Source of the DNA: an uncultured Eggerthellaceae bacterium | Lineage (GTDB): Bacteria; Actinomycetota; Coriobacteriia; Coriobacteriales; Eggerthellaceae | NCBI GenBank assembly: GCA_944320405.1 | Contig: CALUHI010000013.1 | Span: 1 to 62,444 of the forward strand | Length of the DNA: 62,444 nt | Direction: 5' to 3' | Notes under the pieces: generated by a model | The model's database searches: none | Seen by the model: only the letters and a program-made list of their open reading frames with translations | Told to the model about the DNA's origin: nothing | Shown: positions 24,486-31,380 of the stretch, one piece after another | Layout of the letters: the number at the start of each line of letters is the position of its first letter | Position numbering within the stretch: the first letter of the stretch is position 1 | Program-made: the position numbers and the translations under genes

Positions 24486-25137
24486 TCGTTTTCCACCTTT
24501 CGACGGCTGCGCCGCAATACGGGTAAAGCGCCTCGATCTTCGCGTAATCCTCCGGGTAGTGCTTCTTCACGAAAGCAAGCTCCCTGCCTTCGAGCGTCTT
24601 GAAGCTGAATCCCAGCCCCTTGCTGTCGGTGGGCAGCTTCAGCTTCTTTTGCTTGATGTAGGCCAGAACCTCTTTTTTCGTCCAATAAGCGACCGGGTAG
24701 AACCTCGCCCTCTTGCGGTCGATGCTCCCGCTGTTCTTGATCATCGCCCTGCGGACAATCGAATCGTTGATTCTCTCGCCCGCTGCGACCCATGTGATTC
24801 CGGTTTTGACGCGCAGGTAGTTGTACATGTCGGTTACGCTGACGATAGGCACGCTGGGATCCATTTCCCTGAAGCTTCCGTACCTCATGAAGTTTGAAAC
24901 CTCGAAATGGGGCATTCTGATGATCTCGCATCCGTAGTGCTTTTCGTACCACCGCAGCGTCCTTTCCTGGAATTCAAGACCGGGAGCGAGGTACATGAAG
25001 AACGGCACGACGTTCTCGAAGTAGCGCATGCAGAGATCGAGGGTCACTATCGAATCCTTACCGCCAGAAAAGCCTACGAGAACCGAATCCGTGACCCTCG
25101 ACTGCACTTTAACCGGATCGAAAAGGATGCTGGACAC
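24472..25137 (-). CDS. PAPS-reductase-family (PP-loop ATPase) protein
   Basis: 221 residues. The PP-loop SGGKDS near residue 25 marks the adenine-nucleotide alpha-hydrolase fold of PAPS reductase and the DNA phosphorothioation protein DndC. SIDRKRARFYPVAYWTKKEVLAYI resembles the substrate-binding part. Whether it reduces sulfate or modifies DNA is not visible; no other Dnd genes are present. GTG start overlaps the stop of the small basic gene upstream (TAGTG). Confidence 0.85.
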   Translation of the reverse strand: MSSILFDPVKVQSRVTDSVLVGFSGGKDSIVTLDLCMRYFENVVPFFMYLAPGLEFQERTLRWYEKHYGCEIIRMPHFEVSNFMRYGSFREMDPSVPIVSVTDMYNYLRVKTGITWVAAGERINDSIVRRAMIKNSGSIDRKRARFYPVAYWTKKEVLAYIKQKKLKLPTDSKGLGFSFKTLEGRELAFVKKHYPEDYAKIEALYPYCGAAVERWKTNGER

Positions 25138-25295
25138 TAGCCAGAACTCCTTCCGCTGGTTCGGCGACCGTTTGCCGCCATCTGGTTCCTTGCGCGGTTC
25201 CTGGCCCCACGGGTTCTCGCGGAGCTTAGGCTCTGGGTCTGCATAGCCGCGCTGATGCGCGCGCCTCGGCTCGCCCTGTTGGTGTTGCTAGGCAT
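25137..25295 (-). CDS. Small Arg/Ser/Asn-rich basic protein
   Basis: 52 residues, with sections such as NTNRASRGARISAAMQTQ and ARTRGARNRARNQMAANGRR and no acidic residues. GGAGGAAGCC precedes the ATG. Its stop codon shares a base with the GTG of the PAPS-reductase gene, suggesting translational coupling. It could be a nucleic-acid-binding partner of the downstream pair or simply a coupling cistron. No family recognised. Confidence 0.5.
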   Translation of the reverse strand: MPSNTNRASRGARISAAMQTQSLSSARTRGARNRARNQMAANGRRTSGRSSG

Positions 25296-25340
25296 GGCTT
25301 CCTCCTTTCGTCAGCTTCGCAATTCCGGTTTTCAGGCATC

Positions 25341-25366
25341 AAAAAAGGCGCTCCTTCCGGAACGCC
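25341..25366 (-). terminator. Terminator of the tandem HTH genes
   Basis: On the minus strand GGCGTTCC/GGAAGGAGCGCC forms a stem followed by TTTTTT, 45 bases after the downstream HTH gene. It separates the regulators from the PAPS-reductase operon. Confidence 0.7.
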
Positions 25367-25410
25367 TCAAATGCCTGGTTACACTATAGCAGGATTCTTT
25401 TTACCTTTTG

Positions 25411-25653
25411 TTACCTTTTGGATTTCCTGCCATCGATCACGATGTCCGATTCCGAAACCTCGGCTTCAGGAACCATGGCGAGGCGGTAGCCGCATTCCTC
25501 GGCTATCGACGCGATTGTATCCACCTTCGGCGATCCTCCCCTAGCGACTAACTTCGCGACGTAGTTTGCATTGACGCCCATGGATACCGATATTGAGATC
25601 ATGCTTCTGCCCGAGCTCCTGACCGCCTCGCGCACTGCGTCTGCGGCGATCAT
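25411..25653 (-). CDS. Small HTH protein 1 (paralogue)
   Basis: 80 residues, a Cro/C1-type helix-turn-helix (SVSMGVNANYVAKLVARGGSP) followed by CGYRLAMVP and a conserved DIVIDG tail. It is clearly related to the next gene upstream (matching NYVA, CG-L-MP and IVID positions), so the two arose by duplication. It overlaps that gene by four bases. Probably a transcription regulator for the divergent accessory cassette. Confidence 0.7.
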   Translation of the reverse strand: MIAADAVREAVRSSGRSMISISVSMGVNANYVAKLVARGGSPKVDTIASIAEECGYRLAMVPEAEVSESDIVIDGRKSKR

Positions 25654-25970
25654 CCCAGAAGCTCCTCTGTCTTTGCGAGGTCTCGGCGCAGCTTGTCCCG
25701 GCGGCGCTCAAGCGCCCTGCGCTCGGCGTTCTCGTCATCCATGGGCGGATCGATGACTATGGCATCGTCAGGAACAGACCCGGACGGCATGACGCAGAGC
25801 GACCATCCGCACGCCTCGACCATGGCGGCGGCGTTGGAAGTTGCCGGATCGCTGCCCCGGTTCACGTTGTTGGCTACGTAGTTTCGATTCTTGCCGATCT
25901 TCTCGGAAACGTTAGTGAAGCTCATGCCCGAATCGGCTGCGGCCTTTTGCAGAGCGTCGTAAAACCTCAT
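25650..25970 (-). CDS. Small HTH protein 2 (paralogue)
   Basis: 106 residues: helix-turn-helix (FTNVSEKIGKNRNYVANNV), the ACGWSLCVMP and AIVIDPP segments shared with its paralogue, and an extra C-terminal coiled coil (ENAERRALERRRDKLRRDLA) that could mediate dimerisation. AAAGGGGGGCGC precedes the ATG at 25970. It is divergent from the gene at 26204 across an AT-rich region with tandem repeats, fitting an autoregulated repressor. Confidence 0.7.
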   Translation of the reverse strand: MRFYDALQKAAADSGMSFTNVSEKIGKNRNYVANNVNRGSDPATSNAAAMVEACGWSLCVMPSGSVPDDAIVIDPPMDDENAERRALERRRDKLRRDLAKTEELLG

Positions 25971-26203
25971 GCGCCCCCCTTTCTCTTTGCAGATGATACC
26001 TTTTCGCGTTGCGTAATGCAATTGTGTAAGTTTTATGATGTTGTAACCTTTTTGCATATTGTAACCTAATTGCATGACATAATGGGATCACACCAAACCG
26101 GTGGCGCACCTTTTCAACTTTATAAAGCTGGTAAGTAGCGACCCGTCAGAACACAGGCGCGAAACCCCAGATGAAAGCAACGTAAACCGAGATAGGAGGA
26201 ATC
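25971..26203. promoter_or_regulatory. Divergent AT-rich intergenic region
   Basis: About 230 bases between divergent genes, markedly AT-rich at 25990-26085. It contains tandem 18-bp repeats (26041-26076) and, on the plus strand, TGACATAAT (extended -10, 26075-26083) just after them. Leftward promoter elements for the HTH genes should also lie here, but none is clear enough to place. Confidence 0.5.
26041..26076. repeat. Two tandem 18-bp direct repeats, probable operators
   Basis: Two adjacent copies of TTGTAACCTNNTTGCATR, differing at three positions. They abut a -10-like CATAAT on the plus strand and lie between the divergent HTH genes and accessory cassette. Phased tandem sites suggest cooperative binding, plausibly by the adjacent HTH proteins. 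Confidence 0.6.
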
Positions 26204-26515
26204 ATGAGCAAGTTGGAAGTCGGCACCGTTCTGGTCAGCTCTTGGGGCTACGATCAAACCAACATCGACTTTTACGAAGTCGTGAAGCGCACCGCCAAAA
26301 CGGTCGAGGTCAGGCCGATCAGGCGGAAGGTCACGCCCAAAGGCTGGTGCCAGGACATTGTAGAGCCGCTGCCCGGATCGTTCAGCGGCGAGGCGTTTCG
26401 CCGGAAGATCAAGGACTTCAGCCGGGACGGAAACGACCCATTCATCGATATCAACAGCTTCGCGTTCGCCCATGTTTGGGACGGCAAGCCGAAGCTTGAA
26501 ACGAGCTGGGCATAA
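26204..26515 (+). CDS. Hypothetical protein, accessory cassette gene 1
   Basis: 103 residues, beta-rich at the start (KLEVGTVLVSSWGYDQTNIDFYEVV) with a central basic segment (VRPIRRKVTPKGW). No family recognised. Strong site (AGGAGGAATC) before the ATG. First gene of the rightward cassette, followed by a GC-rich hairpin. Confidence 0.75.
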   Translation: MSKLEVGTVLVSSWGYDQTNIDFYEVVKRTAKTVEVRPIRRKVTPKGWCQDIVEPLPGSFSGEAFRRKIKDFSRDGNDPFIDINSFAFAHVWDGKPKLETSWA

Positions 26516-26521
26516 CGGAGC

Positions 26522-26545
26522 AAGCGGGGGCTTTCGCCCCCGCTT
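26522..26545 (+). terminator. Hairpin after cassette gene 1
   Basis: AAGCGGGGG/CCCCCGCTT around a six-base loop, immediately after the stop codon. There is no T run, so it may be a processing or weak termination structure. Confidence 0.5.
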
Positions 26546-26563
26546 CTGATTGGAGGCTAAGCG

Positions 26564-26914
26564 ATGACGTACTACACAACAGACAATGAGCGGCTTGTGG
26601 AGCACACGGACAAACCGACGGCGGACAGCCTGCTCTATTGGGCAATCTTCGCAACAGACGGGGCCTTTTACGCGCTCGTGTCGCCTAAAGCAACCATAGC
26701 GGTACGGCTTGACGACGAACCCGAGACGGTCTTTGAAGCAGGGCTAGAGCTTGACGCTATCATGCCAGACCCCGTTTTCATCATCGACCCCGGCAAGATG
26801 CTCGGCTATGAGGCCGTGCAAGTTGTCAGCATGGGAGGATCGCCCGCCCTGAAGCTTAAAGACGGGACTATCTGCTATCTGTGGGACGGCGAGCCGGTTT
26901 TGGCGAGGGCCTAA
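26564..26914 (+). CDS. Hypothetical protein, accessory cassette gene 2
   Basis: 116 residues, acidic, predicted beta-rich (AIFATDGAFYALVSPKATIAV and EAVQVVSMGGSPALKLKDG). No domain recognised. GGAGGCTAAGCG precedes the ATG. Three bases separate it from a tiny membrane-protein frame. Confidence 0.7.
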   Translation: MTYYTTDNERLVEHTDKPTADSLLYWAIFATDGAFYALVSPKATIAVRLDDEPETVFEAGLELDAIMPDPVFIIDPGKMLGYEAVQVVSMGGSPALKLKDGTICYLWDGEPVLARA

Positions 26915-26916
26915 CC

Positions 26917-27000
26917 ATGGAGCGCATCAAAAGGGCGGCAGTGGTGCTTTTCGTGCTGCTGCTGCCCGTCATCGGGAGCATAGACAAGATCAACATATAG
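26917..27000 (+). CDS. Possible 27-residue membrane peptide
   Basis: MERIKRAAVVLF and LLLPVIGSI make one basic-flanked hydrophobic helix. The start is close after the previous stop, and the stop lies ten bases before the J-domain gene. Short length makes this uncertain; it may mainly couple translation. Confidence 0.35.
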   Translation: MERIKRAAVVLFVLLLPVIGSIDKINI

Positions 27001-27009
27001 GGAGCTGAT

Positions 27010-27519
27010 ATGAGCATTCATGAAGCGTTGGAGGCCGTCAGGGCTTGCAGGAGCTTAAGCGAGCTGAAAGCCGTATACAGACGGCTGGTAATGGAGTTTC
27101 ACCCCGACAGGGGCGGCGACGTTCGCGCTATGCAGGAGATCAACGTCGCCCACGATGCCGCATTCAACCGGCTGAAGGATCGACAGAATGAGGCGGCAAA
27201 GCAACCGGGCGCGACCGTTCGCGAGACGACAGAGACGCCCGAGGAATTCAGGGCGGTAGTCGATGCCCTGCTGAAGATCGACGGCATAGAGATAGAGCTG
27301 TGCGGATCGTGGCTGTGGATATCGGGCGACACGTACAGCCACCGGGCGGAGCTTAAAGCCGCCGGGTGCCGATGGTCGAAAAGCAAGGCTAAATGGTACT
27401 GGCGGCACGCTGAAAAGGGCTGCCGGTGGAGCCGGGGGAAAGCGACCATGGATCACATCAGAACCAAATACGGCTCGCATCTGATCGGAGACGACCGCAA
27501 GGCTATATCGGTTGCATAG
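27010..27519 (+). CDS. J-domain protein
   Basis: 169 residues. The N-terminal J domain (residues 3-60) has the HPD tripeptide in FHPDRGG that stimulates Hsp70 ATPase. A Gln/Thr-rich linker leads to a C-terminal module with LCGSWLWISGDTY, then Trp-rich repeats (CRWSKSKAKWYWR and CRWSRGK), a combination seen in phage and mobile-element DnaJ-like proteins. It could recruit host DnaK during infection. Confidence 0.85.
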   Translation: MSIHEALEAVRACRSLSELKAVYRRLVMEFHPDRGGDVRAMQEINVAHDAAFNRLKDRQNEAAKQPGATVRETTETPEEFRAVVDALLKIDGIEIELCGSWLWISGDTYSHRAELKAAGCRWSKSKAKWYWRHAEKGCRWSRGKATMDHIRTKYGSHLIGDDRKAISVA

Positions 27520-27528
27520 GGGGGGGTC

Positions 27529-27942
27529 ATGAGAGAAAGCGAGTTCAACGCGCGAAAGGCGTTCATTTTAGCCGACGTTGAAGCCCACATAGCAGCGAGG
27601 GATGTGGCTAAAAAGAAGGGGGACGAAAAAGAGCGTTCGTACAATGCCGGATACCTCGGGGGCGTATATCTTACCTTGCAAAAGCTGGGCTACAGCTTAG
27701 AGCACGGCGAGAACGGGGCTTTGATCGACTTTAGGCGAATCAACGAACCCGGAGAGATAGCCCAGTGGGAGCATGAAGGCGAATTGGATAGATGCCCAAA
27801 ATGCGGCGGAAAGGACATCATCGTCGCCGATCAACCGGCGGTGATTGATGCAGGCTATGCGGTCGAGACCGTACTTGAGTGCCGGGACTGCCGCGAGATA
27901 TGGGAACAGCAGTATGAAGCGAACTGGCGCAAGCCGCTATAG
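27529..27942 (+). CDS. Hypothetical protein with a C-terminal zinc ribbon
   Basis: 137 residues. The first 80 are helical and charged; the last 45 contain CPKCGGKD and CRDCRE, a four-Cys zinc-binding ribbon. No family recognised. It lies ten bases after the J-domain gene. A hairpin with a T-rich tail follows. Confidence 0.75.
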   Translation: MRESEFNARKAFILADVEAHIAARDVAKKKGDEKERSYNAGYLGGVYLTLQKLGYSLEHGENGALIDFRRINEPGEIAQWEHEGELDRCPKCGGKDIIVADQPAVIDAGYAVETVLECRDCREIWEQQYEANWRKPL

Positions 27943-27948
27943 GACAAC

Positions 27949-27975
27949 AGCCCCGGCAATGCCGGGGCTTCTTTG
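27949..27975 (+). terminator. Terminator after the zinc-ribbon gene
   Basis: AGCCCCGGC/GCCGGGGCT followed by TCTTT. Probable Rho-independent terminator or attenuator within the cassette. Confidence 0.65.
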
Positions 27976-27990
27976 ATGAAGGGATCGGAT

Positions 27991-28248
27991 ATGAGATCGA
28001 ATATGAAAACGTTCATCACCAAAGCCAACACGTACGCATTTTTCAGGCCGCAGGGACTTCAGGCGGTATGGTGCCATCTTTCTAAGGGGGAAAGGCGTTA
28101 CGCCCGCCATCTGGTAGAGAGCTACGGCTACAGGGCCGATATAGCCATACATCAAGCCTATATTTTCGGATTCGACCCTTACCCATTCAACTACAGGAAA
28201 GACCGCATGGAGACCGAGACCATGACGCGCGAGCAGTTCGGACTATAG
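27991..28248 (+). CDS. Hypothetical protein, accessory cassette
   Basis: 85 residues, basic and aromatic (ANTYAFFRPQGLQAVW, IHQAYIFGFDPYPFNYR). ATG 27991 is eight bases after AAGGG; an earlier in-frame TTG at 27973 overlaps the terminator. No domain recognised. Confidence 0.65.
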   Translation: MRSNMKTFITKANTYAFFRPQGLQAVWCHLSKGERRYARHLVESYGYRADIAIHQAYIFGFDPYPFNYRKDRMETETMTREQFGL

Positions 28249-28260
28249 AGAGGTGAGAGC

Positions 28261-28545
28261 ATGGAAGCGAAAGAGCTGGCCCCGTACTACGATGACGGAG
28301 GAAAACGCGACCCCTTGGCCGAGTACCTGAGAACCGATGACGGTGCGGCTGAAATGGAGGCGCTAGACGACCATTGGGGCGAGGTGATGGAACTTGCGGA
28401 ACGCTACGGCTTCATTCTCAGCGCGGCGGGCGGAACCGCTACGCTGGCGACGCACGGGGCGCTGATCGACGCGCTGGGCGAGCAGGAAGAGGCGCGGCGT
28501 TTGAGGATGTGCAACGTCGATATAACGGGATACCGCGCCGACTAA
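28261..28545 (+). CDS. Hypothetical acidic protein, accessory cassette end
   Basis: 94 residues, helical and acidic (ALDDHWGEVMELAERYG). No domain recognised. AGAGGTGAGAGC precedes the ATG. It is the last gene of the rightward cassette and is followed at once by a strong bidirectional terminator. Confidence 0.7.
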   Translation: MEAKELAPYYDDGGKRDPLAEYLRTDDGAAEMEALDDHWGEVMELAERYGFILSAAGGTATLATHGALIDALGEQEEARRLRMCNVDITGYRAD

Positions 28546-28576
28546 AAGAAAAGCCCCCGGATCGCGGGGGCTTTTT
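28545..28576. terminator. Bidirectional terminator between convergent units
   Basis: AAAAGCCCCC/GGGGGCTTTTT, with A and T runs on both sides, between the rightward cassette and the leftward early operon. It can stop transcription from either side. Confidence 0.85.
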
Positions 28577-28582
28577 CATGCT

Positions 28583-28699
28583 CTAAACCAACAGACCGGC
28601 GAGGCCGACACCCAGACCCCACAGGAACGCCACGGCGACCACCATGGCGGCAGACAGGGCCAACAGGAACAGGCCCGCTATCTCACCTTCGCCACTATC
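28583..28699 (-). other. In-frame TM-encoding extension after the stop of the next gene
   Basis: The frame of the 28700-28900 gene continues after its TGA for 38 sense codons, encoding an acidic linker (DSGEGEIAG) and a strongly hydrophobic stretch (LFLLALSAAMVVAVAFLWG) to a TAG at 28583. There is no good start with a ribosome site, so it is either a remnant of a longer membrane protein, a read-through product, or chance. Confidence 0.35.
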
Positions 28700-28900
28700 T
28701 CAACAGCTTTCATCTTTCCCACCTTTCAAAGCGACCGCATCTATTTCGGGTATTTCGAAGTATTCTCCGCTCGGGAGCATGGAGAACATCGGGACGCGAC
28801 GGACGTCATCAGGCACTACCTCGAAAACGACCTCGACGCGAATCCTCTCGCTTGCGAAGCAGTCTGGGTCGATCTGAGCAGATATCGGGCAGAGCCTCAT
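28700..28900 (-). CDS. Hypothetical small protein, early operon end
   Basis: 66 residues, with SERIRVEVVFEVVPDDVRRVPMF central beta segments. It starts by an ATGA overlap with the gene upstream. It ends ESC-TGA, and the same frame stays open downstream with a hydrophobic helix. No family recognised. Confidence 0.6.
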   Translation of the reverse strand: MRLCPISAQIDPDCFASERIRVEVVFEVVPDDVRRVPMFSMLPSGEYFEIPEIDAVALKGGKDESC

Positions 28901-29205
28901 CGCAGACCACCTCCGTACCTCTCGATCACCTGCTGCACGAGCATCGCGGAAGGCTCGCGGATTTTGCCATCGTCGATAAGCGCGCACTCGATCATGTCGG
29001 GCCATCCGGCGGTTGCCCCCATCCTCGCCCCTGGGTAGCTCTCATGCTCGATGAACCCCCAGACGCACGATACCGTCACGCCTTCCGACTTCCATTTAGT
29101 CCGGTAGATCGTCGCGCCTCCGACCTCCAATGATTCGTCCCACCATTCGATCCTGTTTGCGTCGAGCCTCCGTCTCAGGTCTTCGATTATCGTCGGTATC
29201 ATCAT
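28897..29205 (-). CDS. Hypothetical protein, early operon
   Basis: 102 residues, alpha/beta (IIEDLRRRLDANRIEWWDES and then TVSCVWGFIEHESYPG). GAGGCACGA precedes tandem ATGs. Overlaps neighbours by four bases on each side (ATGA), part of a tightly packed leftward operon. No family recognised. Confidence 0.65.
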   Translation of the reverse strand: MMIPTIIEDLRRRLDANRIEWWDESLEVGGATIYRTKWKSEGVTVSCVWGFIEHESYPGARMGATAGWPDMIECALIDDGKIREPSAMLVQQVIERYGGGLR

Positions 29206-29471
29206 TCGTGCCTCTTTCCCCTGCACTGCGGGCAGAACGTCGGATCGTAGCTTGGGCAGTAGTCGTCGAACCTGTGGAAGCCGATCCTCGCATCCGGCGC
29301 GAGGTCGGGGAACAGATCGGGGTCGTACGGAACCAGGAGGTCGAGCGGGCTGCTCGCCGCCGTGCATCCGTGGCTGTAGCAGACGAACGCCACCTTGTCA
29401 CCGACGCTCGCGACCCTTCCTATCTGCCTTCTTCTCTGCGGGTCGAAAACGACCCAATCGCCTCTCTTCAT
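29202..29471 (-). CDS. Hypothetical protein with CPQC motif
   Basis: 89 residues. N-terminal SH3/KOW-like strands (GDWVVFDPQRRRQIGRVASVGDKVAFVCY), C-terminal YCPSYDPTFCPQCRGKR, a possible zinc site. ATGA overlap both sides. Function unknown. Confidence 0.65.
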   Translation of the reverse strand: MKRGDWVVFDPQRRRQIGRVASVGDKVAFVCYSHGCTAASSPLDLLVPYDPDLFPDLAPDARIGFHRFDDYCPSYDPTFCPQCRGKRHE

Positions 29472-29758
29472 CCATCAACCTCCAATTCATCGAGCTTCCC
29501 GCTCAACCAAAGAACCATCGCAGCCGCAAGGACGTTCATGACGGCCCTGTCGAACTCCGCTTCCGTGACAGTCTCGAACCCTTCGCGCTTCGTCTTCTCC
29601 CTCGAAAGACCGACGGGCTGCACCAGCGCCGTCCGTATGACGTTCAACCCGTCGGCCATAGCTTCCTTGTCGTGCTTGGAGAATCCGCGCTGCCAGCCCG
29701 CGAAAGTGAGCATCATTTCCAAGGCGGGGACGTGCTTGAACATCGCGAACCCGCTCAC
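29468..29758 (-). CDS. Hypothetical helical protein, early operon
   Basis: 96 residues, helical, with an amphipathic C-terminal helix (AVMNVLAAAMVLWLSGKLDEL). No family recognised. Overlaps both neighbours by four bases. Confidence 0.65.
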   Translation of the reverse strand: MSGFAMFKHVPALEMMLTFAGWQRGFSKHDKEAMADGLNVIRTALVQPVGLSREKTKREGFETVTEAEFDRAVMNVLAAAMVLWLSGKLDELEVDG

Positions 29759-30087
29759 GATCGAACCTCATCGCCCTGATTGATGCCATTTCCGCGCGGC
29801 ATTACCCCGAATGCCTTTCGAATGTCGTTGGCGCAGGAGGCAACCTCACAGGCCGCGTCTCCGGAAAGACCGTCGCTCATGCCATACAGACGGTCGGAAA
29901 CGGACAGCATCGATTGGCGGCGGCGGTAGCATTCGAAGCACTCGTCGCACGCTCCGCACCTGCGGCCTTCCCTGTATAGCTGAATGGCATCCGCAATGCA
30001 GGAGAACAGTTCGAATTCAAGCCCTCCCGCACCTTCCATGTTGTTGAGCGCCCAGGAGAACACTCCATCAATCGAGTATCCGCTCAT
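29755..30087 (-). CDS. Hypothetical Cys-rich protein, early operon
   Basis: 110 residues with CGACDECFECYRR, four Cys in eleven residues, and two later Cys (CEVASC), which may bind a metal. Otherwise helical. ATGA overlaps on both sides. Function unknown. Confidence 0.65.
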   Translation of the reverse strand: MSGYSIDGVFSWALNNMEGAGGLEFELFSCIADAIQLYREGRRCGACDECFECYRRRQSMLSVSDRLYGMSDGLSGDAACEVASCANDIRKAFGVMPRGNGINQGDEVRS

Positions 30088-30320
30088 ACCCCTATCGCCT
30101 CCCTGATCAGCCGCGCGATGGTCTTTGCCTCCCCTTCAAGAATCACCCCGTTAGCGGTTGACATGCGCGTCAGGTCGTCAGACAGGGCAATCAGCCGGTC
30201 ACGGTCGATCTCCGGCTCGTAGTACGAGCAGGAATCCCGCGACGTTATCGGGCAAACGCCGCCGAGAACCCCCAGGGACGCCGTGCAGGCGGCGACGTGG
30301 GCGCATTTTCTTCCGGTCAT
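30084..30320 (-). CDS. Hypothetical Cys-containing protein, early operon
   Basis: 78 residues; N-terminal half with five Cys/His residues (CAHVAACTASLGVLGGVCP), C-terminal half helical. It starts one base after the stop of the zinc-ribbon gene upstream. Function unknown. Confidence 0.6.
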   Translation of the reverse strand: MTGRKCAHVAACTASLGVLGGVCPITSRDSCSYYEPEIDRDRLIALSDDLTRMSTANGVILEGEAKTIARLIREAIGV

Positions 30321-30635
30321 CTACTCAACCTCCACCCATCGGCCGCAATCTGGGCAGTAGTTGACCATTCCGAAATCAACTTGAGAGGTGTCGTAAATCA
30401 CGCATCCGCATTCCGAGCATTTGAAGCGACCAAACACATCGGAAGCGTCGCGGCATACCGGCTCCGGCATCGGCTCGACAAGGTCGGCGAGCCTGTTCAG
30501 CGTGCCTTCCACCGAGCCATCAGACCCGATATCGGAAGAGATCGCCTGAAGAAAGTTCATATAAGGAAGAACTCCGCCATCAGCATCATTCCTCAGCCTT
30601 TGCGCCACTGACCGACGCTCGTTATTAGTCAGCAT
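30321..30635 (-). CDS. Hypothetical protein with C-terminal zinc ribbon
   Basis: 104 residues. A helical N-terminus, then FKCSECGCVIYD and YCPDCGRWVEVE, a four-Cys ribbon like that of the gene at 33107. AAGGAGG is well placed before ATG 30635. Nucleic-acid or protein binding is likely but untested. Confidence 0.7.
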   Translation of the reverse strand: MLTNNERRSVAQRLRNDADGGVLPYMNFLQAISSDIGSDGSVEGTLNRLADLVEPMPEPVCRDASDVFGRFKCSECGCVIYDTSQVDFGMVNYCPDCGRWVEVE

Positions 30636-30810
30636 TTTGAAACCTCCTTGCGTTGCGGACGTACCAGTAATCCCGGCAGATTCCAACCATCCTCGAACAC
30701 TCAGGCGTACTGAAAACCTCGGACGCGCATTCGTCGAGTTCGCTCCATCCGTTGAGCTTGTAAAGCAGCCACGCGATGATCCGGTCGCGCAATCTCATGT
30801 GAGGAACCAA
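30625..30810 (-). CDS. Small hypothetical protein, TTG start
   Basis: 61 residues: basic aromatic N-terminus (RLRDRIIAWLLYKLNGW) and two Cys pairs further on. The TTG at 30810 is eight bases after GGAGG, whereas the ATG four codons later is too far from it. Overlaps the next gene by 11 bases. Confidence 0.5.
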   Translation of the reverse strand: MVPHMRLRDRIIAWLLYKLNGWSELDECASEVFSTPECSRMVGICRDYWYVRNARRFQNAD

Positions 30811-31014
30811 TCAGATCGCCTCCATTCCGAACCAGCTCACAAGCTCTCTCGCGCAACTGTCGCAAAGATCGAAGTCTGATACCCTCTCGTAGCATCCTGC
30901 GCAGTACACGTTTTTTCGAAACTTGATCTCAAGAGTTCTCTTGTGCTTGATACTTGCGAAGCTCTCTCTGCTCGTCTCGGTTTTCCCGCATCTATCGCAC
31001 ACGATGGCGTTCAT
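30811..31014 (-). CDS. Small zinc-finger-like protein
   Basis: 67 residues with three Cys pairs (CDRCGK, CAGC and CDSC), consistent with two zinc-binding knuckles. AAAGGAAAGCAT precedes the ATG. Function unknown. Confidence 0.7.
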   Translation of the reverse strand: MNAIVCDRCGKTETSRESFASIKHKRTLEIKFRKNVYCAGCYERVSDFDLCDSCARELVSWFGMEAI

Positions 31015-31037
31015 ATGCTTTCCTTTCTAGCGACGCT

Positions 31038-31328
31038 CTAAACCTCGGTGAAAACCGGCACGCCGCAATCGCTCTTCTTCCTGTTCTCGAACCTGTTCAT
31101 CGCCAGATCGAGCGGGACGCGGTTCTTCAGGAAGACGTCTTTATGGAAATCGACGTGCCTCATTCCCTTGAACACCTCGCCGCATTTGGGGCATCTGATG
31201 ATGAACGGGACGGGCTTCTTCTCCTTGCTTTCGCGATCCTCCAGCCCTTCCTCAAGCCACATCATCGTTTCGTAACCGCAGGTAGCGCATCTGTAGCGCA
31301 TGCCTCGGTGAACCAGCCTTTCCTTCAT
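31038..31328 (-). CDS. Zinc-ribbon protein, early operon
   Basis: 96 residues with CATCGYE and CPKCGEVFKG, then a basic C-terminal half (LKNRVPLDLAMNRFENRKK). AGGAGA six bases before ATG 31328. May bind nucleic acid. No family recognised. Confidence 0.7.
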   Translation of the reverse strand: MKERLVHRGMRYRCATCGYETMMWLEEGLEDRESKEKKPVPFIIRCPKCGEVFKGMRHVDFHKDVFLKNRVPLDLAMNRFENRKKSDCGVPVFTEV

Positions 31329-31380
31329 GACCAGTCTCCTCTCATTCGTCTCAAGGATTTCCGGCATTCCGCTTTGGAGA

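Noticed and set aside
28583-28663. Separate small membrane-protein gene at the early operon end
   Set aside because: Only weak starts (TTG 28663 or ATG 28645) without a convincing ribosome site; reported as an extension of the neighbouring frame instead.
28698-28702. TGA in the 28700 gene as a selenocysteine codon
   Set aside because: No SECIS-like hairpin is evident just downstream and the context after the TGA is a linker, not a redox site. Left only as a read-through or decay candidate.
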